A DNA stretch of 52,602 nt. Source: Methylococcaceae bacterium TMED69. Lineage in GTDB: Bacteria > Pseudomonadota > Gammaproteobacteria > Ga0077536. The position numbers and the translations under genes are program-made. A model generated the notes under the pieces. The model did not search any database. It saw only the letters and a program-made list of their open reading frames with translations, and was not told the origin of the DNA. The stretch is taken from the NCBI GenBank assembly GCA_002170535.1, contig NHDW01000006.1:199983-252584 (forward strand). Direction: 5' to 3'. The number at the start of each line of letters is the position of its first letter. The stretch's first letter is position 1. This document shows, piece after piece, positions 47,727-52,602 of the stretch.

Positions 47727-47927
47727 TTATTCCTGGCTCGCAGCTTGATCTCTAATTTGTTTTTCTAAATCGCTAGAGTCTACTAAAACCTCTGTCCCGT
47801 TCTGTTGCTTATAAACGGTTATGTTAATTTTTTGTAAGGCGTCCCGTAATTTAGACTGGTCTCTCCAACCAGAGTATACTTCGTATGTTTTTATTAGCTT
47901 TTCAATCAGCGTATCGTGAAATTTCAT
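47727..47927 (-). CDS. Hypothetical small protein
   Basis: 66 residues with an N-terminal helix (FHDTLIEKLIKTYEVYSGWR) and a short beta hairpin (INITVYKQQNGTEVLVD). No family recognised. It ends just before 47277..47723 starts. Confidence 0.55.
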   Translation of the reverse strand: MKFHDTLIEKLIKTYEVYSGWRDQSKLRDALQKINITVYKQQNGTEVLVDSSDLEKQIRDQAASQE

Positions 47928-47997
47928 TTTTAATCCTTAATCAAATAAAACGTTTTAATCATATCTTTATTATATTATTGTTTTTATAAATTTACAT

Positions 47998-48366
47998 TTA
48001 TTTTTTAGTAGAAATAGTATTTGCCATTTCTTTAGATTTTTCTTTTCCTCTTTCTCTAGCTTCCTGCAACGAAAGCAGACCAAGGCAATCTCTTATTTTG
48101 TCAAACGTTTCTGGGTCTAATCCCTCTTGCAGATATTTCATACATGCATATTGAAATAGCTCCATTTCAACAATCGGCTGTTCGTTTCCTTCCTGGTCTG
48201 GCTCAAATTCTCCCGTCTCTTGCGATCCGAAAAAAAACAAAAGGTTTGGCATTTCCTTGTCTTTTGGAACAGCAATAAATGGTAATCCACCCGTTAGTGA
48301 ATCTTGCTCATATTCTTCGTAACAAATTTCTGGAACCCATTTTCTTTTATCGTTTGGTTGCATCAT
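47998..48366 (-). CDS. Conserved phage protein
   Basis: 122 residues, similar in pattern to a protein common in T4-like marine phages: RKWVPEICYEE, GLPFIAVPKDKEMPNLLFFF, GEFEPDQEGNEQPI and a helical end with CLGLLSLQEAR. No activity known to me. The true start may be the second Met. Confidence 0.65.
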   Translation of the reverse strand: MMQPNDKRKWVPEICYEEYEQDSLTGGLPFIAVPKDKEMPNLLFFFGSQETGEFEPDQEGNEQPIVEMELFQYACMKYLQEGLDPETFDKIRDCLGLLSLQEARERGKEKSKEMANTISTKK

Positions 48367-48388
48367 TATCTCCTATAAAACATTACCA

Positions 48389-49675
48389 TTATTGTACTAA
48401 TGATCTAATATCTGTTAATGCTTTATCTAGTTTTTCCATTGAATTGTTTATCAATTGAGCATGCTCCAAACCAATATCAGTTGTCATCAACATTTTCATC
48501 TCATCTGGACCATAATCTTCTGTAATAAATTCTTTTACCGTTTCATAGGAAGATTCAACTGAATCTGCAGCCACTTTTATCATGTCTTTTCTCGAGACTT
48601 TCCAAAGTGTTTCTTTTATTTTTTGGTCAAGCAATTCTGGATCATCTGTCTTAATTCCTTCTTTTTCAGCTTGCTTTTTAAAATCCTTCAATTTCTTTTC
48701 GTCATTTTTAATTTCCTCTACAGATTTTTCTAGATCTTCAACTAGTGATGAAACGTCAATTTTGTTGATTCCTGGATCTTTAATCTCCGACATTTTTTGA
48801 ACAAATTCTTCGGGGCTGGCGGTGGTAAGAATCGCTGAAGAGAATTTGTAAGACGTTAACATCGGATCCATGATTTTACTAATTGCATCCTTTTTCAATT
48901 CTAGAACTTTTGATCCTATTTTTTCAATCTCGAGATAAACACCGGCATTTTCTAATTCGCTAAGTGCATCTTGGATTATGTCCTCATCTGTTCTTTTAGG
49001 GTTTTCATCTTTTTGATTTTCTTCATCTCCCTCATACAGACTTCTTACTTTTGATTCTCCGAAAACTAGACCGATTGGGTTTATAAATGCTTTCTGAACG
49101 AGTTCAAAAGTTTTTGTCATAACTCCTCTCTGGTCTTCTATTGCTCCCGACTGTTTGTCTAGTTTATAATCATCAAACCAAACATCTCCTCCGGTCACTG
49201 CCTTTACTGCTCCTCCTACAATTGGAAGTTCTTGTAGCCCAGAAGATTCTAGGAACCCTTTAAACTCATCTGACCCAAGACCTCTAGCACCTTCAAAGGC
49301 ATATGCCGATAGAACCGCCCCGGGAGCAAATGCTAGCATTCCGGCTTTTACTGGTCCTAAATTTTCTTCTAATGGCGCCAGTGCTTGGTTGATCTTAGTC
49401 TGCGTTCTCGCCTGATCTCTTTCATATTCTCTAAAAATTCTAGAATATTCAGATTTTGTTTTAAAGGGGGTAAATGGAAAATTTATTGTTATCCAAAGCA
49501 CCGCGGCTCTGGAAACTTTTTCAACTGATCCCTTAACGACCTTTGCAAAATTAGAAAACCCTTTTTCTACTTCGCCCCAAAAAACCTGAAATAAACCATT
49601 GTAGGTGTTATCTTCCATTAAAAGTTTTTTGCTGTTTTCTAAAATTAGTTTTTTCTGCTTATTTATTGTTGACAT
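48389..49675 (-). CDS. Large tagged-looking protein, possible internal virion protein
   Basis: 428 residues. NKQKKLILENSKKLLMED at the N-terminus has two basic helices ending in ILE and LME sites like the packaging tags. Next come a helical segment with an amphipathic/hydrophobic part (FAPGAVLSAYAFEGARGLGS, LPIVGGAVKAVTGG) and a long C-terminal coiled coil. This layout suits a head-internal or ejected membrane-active protein. Family not recognised. Confidence 0.55.
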   Translation of the reverse strand: MSTINKQKKLILENSKKLLMEDNTYNGLFQVFWGEVEKGFSNFAKVVKGSVEKVSRAAVLWITINFPFTPFKTKSEYSRIFREYERDQARTQTKINQALAPLEENLGPVKAGMLAFAPGAVLSAYAFEGARGLGSDEFKGFLESSGLQELPIVGGAVKAVTGGDVWFDDYKLDKQSGAIEDQRGVMTKTFELVQKAFINPIGLVFGESKVRSLYEGDEENQKDENPKRTDEDIIQDALSELENAGVYLEIEKIGSKVLELKKDAISKIMDPMLTSYKFSSAILTTASPEEFVQKMSEIKDPGINKIDVSSLVEDLEKSVEEIKNDEKKLKDFKKQAEKEGIKTDDPELLDQKIKETLWKVSRKDMIKVAADSVESSYETVKEFITEDYGPDEMKMLMTTDIGLEHAQLINNSMEKLDKALTDIRSLVQ

Positions 49676-49720
49676 GTTTTCTCCAAATCTGTGTAGAAAC
49701 CTCTTAGACTAATTATATTA

Positions 49721-49740
49721 TTAATGTACATTTACATTAA
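49721..49740 (+). promoter_or_regulatory. Inverted repeat at the start of the nucleotidylyltransferase leader
   Basis: TTAATGTA and TACATTAA form a perfect 8-bp inverted repeat around CATT, immediately before the ribosome binding site GGAG and next to an ATTATATTAT stretch. It could be an operator for a dimeric repressor, or an RNA hairpin controlling translation. Confidence 0.55.
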
Positions 49741-49752
49741 GGAGTTTGAATT

Positions 49753-50277
49753 ATGATTATAGGATTAATCCCCGGGGCGATGAAGCCTTATCATGCTGGG
49801 CATCATTACCTAGTATTAAAAGCAATCCAAGAATGCGACCATGTAATTATTTTTACTTCCGCAAAGGACAGAAAAGGAATATCTGGCGCCAACATGCTTC
49901 AGGTCTGGAAAGAATTAATTATTCCTAATATACAAGCTGAAGTTCGTTTTGTCAACTCTCCAGTTAGGGCCGTTTGGGAATTTCTTCAGAATCCATCTGA
50001 TACTGATGGGCATAAAATTAGAATATATGGAGGAACTGAAGACTTGGCTCGTTTTTCACCTGACAATCTTTCTAGATGGGCGAAAGGAGTAAACGTTACT
50101 AATGTGGCTCAAGAGGAAGCAGGCAAATATCTTAGAGGAGTTGGTCCATCTCCCATGGCAAAAGGAGAGTGGGTACGTAAGTCAATAGAGAACAGAGACT
50201 TTGCCTCCTTTAAAGATTATCTTCCGATGTTTTTAAAACCCTTTGCAAAAAGGTATTTAAATATTCTTGTGGCTTAA
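49753..50277 (+). CDS. Nucleotidylyltransferase (NMNAT/cytidylyltransferase fold)
   Basis: 174 residues. GLIPGAMKPYHAGHHYLVLK contains the HxGH nucleotide-binding motif of this fold near residue 15. The usual ISxTxxR end motif is not clear, but GPSPMAKGEWVRKSI may play the same role. Such phage enzymes transfer NMP to a phosphate acceptor, for example in NAD or lipid precursor synthesis. Plus strand, divergent from 48389..49675, with AGGAG upstream. Confidence 0.75.
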   Translation: MIIGLIPGAMKPYHAGHHYLVLKAIQECDHVIIFTSAKDRKGISGANMLQVWKELIIPNIQAEVRFVNSPVRAVWEFLQNPSDTDGHKIRIYGGTEDLARFSPDNLSRWAKGVNVTNVAQEEAGKYLRGVGPSPMAKGEWVRKSIENRDFASFKDYLPMFLKPFAKRYLNILVA

Positions 50278-50556
50278 ATTGTTTTCGAAAACGTTTTCCG
50301 GATCTTTTTTCCAGCCATTAATTTCGCAAAAAACAACCCAAGCCTCTTCCGGGGCACCCAAAACATAATAGTGAGTTCCGGAAGACGTTATAAAACTTCT
50401 TCCATCGGAAGAAATTATTTCAGATGTTATTATATACGAATTTTTTTTAAATCTAGGATCGTTGCTGACGAATCCTGCTAGTCTCAATTTAGATTTCTTA
50501 TCGACAACAAATTTTTCATCACTGTCGACAAGAGACCAATGGGTCAATTCAGTCAC
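50257..50556 (-). CDS. Conserved small phage protein
   Basis: 99 residues, beta-rich: LRLAGFVSNDPRFKKNSYII, IISSDGRSFITSSGTHYYVLG and an aromatic end. The pattern is known to me from marine phages without a function. Convergent with the plus-strand gene, overlapping it by 21 bases. Confidence 0.6.
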   Translation of the reverse strand: MTELTHWSLVDSDEKFVVDKKSKLRLAGFVSNDPRFKKNSYIITSEIISSDGRSFITSSGTHYYVLGAPEEAWVVFCEINGWKKDPENVFENNLSHKNI

Positions 50557-50586
50557 ATATTTTCTCCGAGAAGTTACAATAAATAA

Positions 50587-51798
50587 TTATCCCGGTAATT
50601 GAATACCCAACGAATATCTTACAGCTCCGCAAATTCTGTTCATGAACGGGAAGGAGCCGGTAAGTTTATATTTGTTTCCATCCATCGTAAACACTATTCC
50701 TTCCATCATGGGAATTTTGTTGCCCAACCTTTCAAATTTATCTAGATTTGCTTCCAGCTCCTCAAGTATTTCTGGGTTTGTTTCTGCATGTATTTTTGCT
50801 TGTTCTACATTGAAATCGATTTGCCGTTTAATTCTTTGGGTCTGTGCTTCAGAATCCTCGATGAGATTACTTTTTACTCCGTAAATTACAGTAGATCCAA
50901 AATCAGCAAACAAAGATGCCAATTCTCCTTTGCATTCTCCCCAATATCCTTGTCGGTGTTTAGACAAAGCGATCCTGTTAAATCTATCCATTGGAGCCCA
51001 TTCTGGTAGTTCTTTTTTTATAAACCTAATATTGTTAGAAACACCATACCAAACATTTTCTACAACGGCTTTTGCCTCTACTCTTTTTAACCATTGAGAC
51101 AACTCTTTTTTTGTTATTTCTGCATAGTAGTCTCTTAGAGTAGTTTCTGGCCTTAGTTTCCAAAAGCCCATAATTGAATGTAGTCTTGAAAGTGTTCTTT
51201 CGATATTACGAGAATTTCTTGAGTACGTAACTGGCAGCCTGTGGTGTGTGTTCCACCGCCATGGTTGTGACATTTCGGTTTTAATAAAATTTTGCCACGG
51301 CGACGAGAAATCTTCCAAAACAGAAACTGGAGATTTTGTAACCGGATCATACTCTACTAGGTCGTGATATACCAGGCTATCCTTGTCGTATTTAAAGCAC
51401 TGTGGATTTTCAGCTGAAACAACTTCGGTATTAACCCATTTAGTAAGGTTCCTTGAAAATGGCCAAAACATCGCCGGCCCTTCACGCCTATTGTGTAGAA
51501 TACGCGCTCTATTATTTATTTCCTGCATGCCGGAAACAAACTGAGGGGAACCAGGGTGGTTTTGCATTCTTTTCATAAATTCAACCGGAGATAATCCACC
51601 TGATTTCATTTGTGTCATATTTAAAGCAAATCTGGGATATCCATCAATCCCTATTGTCCAATGAAGGTTTACTCCGTCGACTTTTTCAATCGCTTCAATA
51701 TCTGCATTTCCAACTTTGCAAATCAAATTTGCTAAGTCATCAAAGGTTAAATCAAAATTATCATAGGGGTGAAGCATGTGTTTTCCGCAGCCGCCCAT
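50587..51798 (-). CDS. ATP-dependent ligase-superfamily nucleotidyltransferase
   Basis: 403 residues from ATG 51798, with GGAGG upstream. EAIEKVDGVNLHW contains the KxDG motif of the ligase active-site lysine, and MMEGIVFTMDG with NKYKLTGSF match motifs IV and V (EGxV, KLT). The order and spacing suit a nucleic-acid ligase or related nucleotidyltransferase, although the 230-residue middle, with a large helical part, is unusual. May seal RNA or DNA during repair or replication. Confidence 0.75.
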   Translation of the reverse strand: MGGCGKHMLHPYDNFDLTFDDLANLICKVGNADIEAIEKVDGVNLHWTIGIDGYPRFALNMTQMKSGGLSPVEFMKRMQNHPGSPQFVSGMQEINNRARILHNRREGPAMFWPFSRNLTKWVNTEVVSAENPQCFKYDKDSLVYHDLVEYDPVTKSPVSVLEDFSSPWQNFIKTEMSQPWRWNTHHRLPVTYSRNSRNIERTLSRLHSIMGFWKLRPETTLRDYYAEITKKELSQWLKRVEAKAVVENVWYGVSNNIRFIKKELPEWAPMDRFNRIALSKHRQGYWGECKGELASLFADFGSTVIYGVKSNLIEDSEAQTQRIKRQIDFNVEQAKIHAETNPEILEELEANLDKFERLGNKIPMMEGIVFTMDGNKYKLTGSFPFMNRICGAVRYSLGIQLPG

Positions 51799-51815
51799 AG
51801 GTGCCTCCAAATTAG

Positions 51816-51845
51816 AAAAGGTTACATATATAATGTAACCCTTTT
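51816..51845 (-). terminator. Bidirectional-looking terminator
   Basis: GGTTACAT and ATGTAACC pair around TATAT; TTTTC follows on the minus strand and CTTTTTATT on the plus strand. It separates the ParB-like gene from the ligase gene. Confidence 0.75.
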
Positions 51846-51873
51846 TATTGGTATCTACACAGATTTTGATTAA

Positions 51874-52602
51874 TTAATCTTTCAAAACACCCGCAAGCTT
51901 ATTCCATCTTTCAAGAACAAGATCACCACTTTGCCATGCTGCCTCAGTTTTGGCGTCTGCATATGGCTCGTTTAAATCTACTTGTCCTGATCGTAGTAGC
52001 TCGATTGCTTGATCTAAGTGTCCCTTGCCCTTGCTTATAACAGGCATGTCTGGTCGTGCAGGGAAACCATCAGGAACCGCTAGAGTAAGTTGCGATACGT
52101 TATCGGCCATTTTTTTAGCAGCGGCTGCTACGGCACCTTCTCCGTCTTCGCCAGAGAATTCTTTACAAGCTTCAAGAACAACCGGTGCTTCTAGACCTTT
52201 CCATTTACCTTTACCTGGAACTTCTGCTCCGCTAGCAGCAAACTCTTCTAATACTGCAAGTATTCCAGCCTCGTTGAACTGTTCAAATCCTCCACTTCCG
52301 GGTTTTCCTTGGGTGATACCAAGGTTAACAGTGATCATATTTAGTGCCGCAATCATTTGCTTGGCAGGAAACTCAACAATAAATCCACCGACGTCAGAAG
52401 ATGGATCAACCATGCCTGAAGCGATCCAGCGGTGGTGGCCGTCCATAATATGGTTGTCGCTAGTAATAATTGCTCCTAAATCTCCTCCTGGTCCTTCTGC
52501 GAATGGCTTTAATTTTTTAATTGCAGCCAGAGCGAAACAAACAGCTTTATGAATATTCATGGAGGACTGAGATGGTTTAAGCTGGGATACCGGAAGCGAA
52601 TC
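51874..52602 (-). CDS. ParB/Srx-like phage protein, 5' end outside window
   Basis: The frame stays open from 52560 to the right edge with no stop, and the extra residues (DSLPVSQLKPSQSS) fit the family, so the Met used by the track is probably internal. The segment GAIITSDNHIMDGHHRWIAS contains the DGHHR motif of ParB/Srx-like nucleotide-hydrolysing domains, followed by VEFPAKQMIAALNMI. The C-terminus ends LVLERWNKLAGVLKD, as in 23558..24253. Role unknown; ParB-like CTPase or nuclease activity is possible. Confidence 0.75.
   Translation of the reverse strand, partial: DSLPVSQLKPSQSSMNIHKAVCFALAAIKKLKPFAEGPGGDLGAIITSDNHIMDGHHRWIASGMVDPSSDVGGFIVEFPAKQMIAALNMITVNLGITQGKPGSGGFEQFNEAGILAVLEEFAASGAEVPGKGKWKGLEAPVVLEACKEFSGEDGEGAVAAAAKKMADNVSQLTLAVPDGFPARPDMPVISKGKGHLDQAIELLRSGQVDLNEPYADAKTEAAWQSGDLVLERWNKLAGVLKD

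Noticed and set aside
52025-52552. 175-aa plus-strand ORF
   Set aside because: Antisense shadow of the ParB-like gene, Ser/Pro/Ala-rich and without motifs or ribosome binding site.

Overview
The window looks like part of a large, AT-rich genome of a tailed bacteriophage, probably a myovirus of the T4-like marine or aquatic type that infects a Gram-negative bacterium. The signs are: very dense small genes, almost all on the minus strand and often joined by ATGA or TAATG start/stop overlaps; scattered tRNA genes, mostly reading A-ending or otherwise AU-rich codons; many small families typical of marine myophages; a phage-style sigma factor, GroEL, peptide deformylase, UV endonuclease, HNH and GIY-YIG nucleases; and short lipoproteins with lipoboxes. 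No capsid, tail, terminase or replication gene is in the window, so this is an accessory and host-takeover region. The host cannot be named from the sequence.

Region 1 (1-5645) is a run of ten genes with unrelated bodies (GNAT-like, ADP-ribosyltransferase-like, thiol-hydrolase-like, (p)ppGpp-hydrolase-like HD, P-loop kinase, unknowns) that all begin with the same 13-16 residue basic helix ending in (I/L)xE. Region 2 (10902-13593) repeats this with a second version of the tag on seven short genes. Single tagged genes occur at 22869-24840 and 39268. The tags resemble the T4 capsid-targeting sequence and its gp21 protease cleavage site. The best reading is a set of proteins packaged in the head and injected into the host.

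Region 3 (5642-9901) holds a periplasmic thioredoxin-like lipoprotein, small SH3-like barrel proteins, a lone plus-strand methyltransferase with its own promoter and terminator, and an HNH endonuclease. A tRNA cluster (9827-10449) includes a strange class II tRNA with anticodon GTC. Then come a dCMP-deaminase-like gene, a phage copy of ribosomal protein bL36, Smr and GIY-YIG genes, and a cluster of SH3-like proteins (16086-17136). From 24887 down to 20361 there appears to be one transcription unit: 2H phosphoesterase, an unknown, HAD nucleotidase, calcineurin-like phosphatase, an unknown, SlyD-like FKBP, tRNA-Thr and finally a roughly 690-nt highly structured RNA of GOLLD/ROOL type, closed by a strong terminator.

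Region 4 (25028-38568) carries tRNA-Leu and tRNA-Arg, two lipoproteins, and a block encoding most of the activated methyl cycle: metK, a QueF-like protein without the catalytic cysteine, full-length cobalamin-dependent metH, and ahcY. A 29-residue cysteine-rich microprotein is translationally coupled to metK. A truncated DnaJ, a 2OG-Fe(II) oxygenase, more SH3-like genes and a UvsE-type endonuclease follow.

Region 5 (38663-52602) has a short plus-strand operon containing a tagged gene with an in-frame TGA; an Ntn-hydrolase-like protein; a HAD phosphatase; a VOC protein; a fatty-acid-hydroxylase-like membrane enzyme; peptide deformylase; a sigma factor that stops before region 4.2 next to a separate small helix-turn-helix gene; GroEL; a large tagged-looking protein; a nucleotidylyltransferase; a ligase-superfamily protein; and a ParB-like gene cut by the right edge. 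Together the genes suggest a phage that injects many effectors, rewires host transcription and protein folding, and supports its own methylation and translation.
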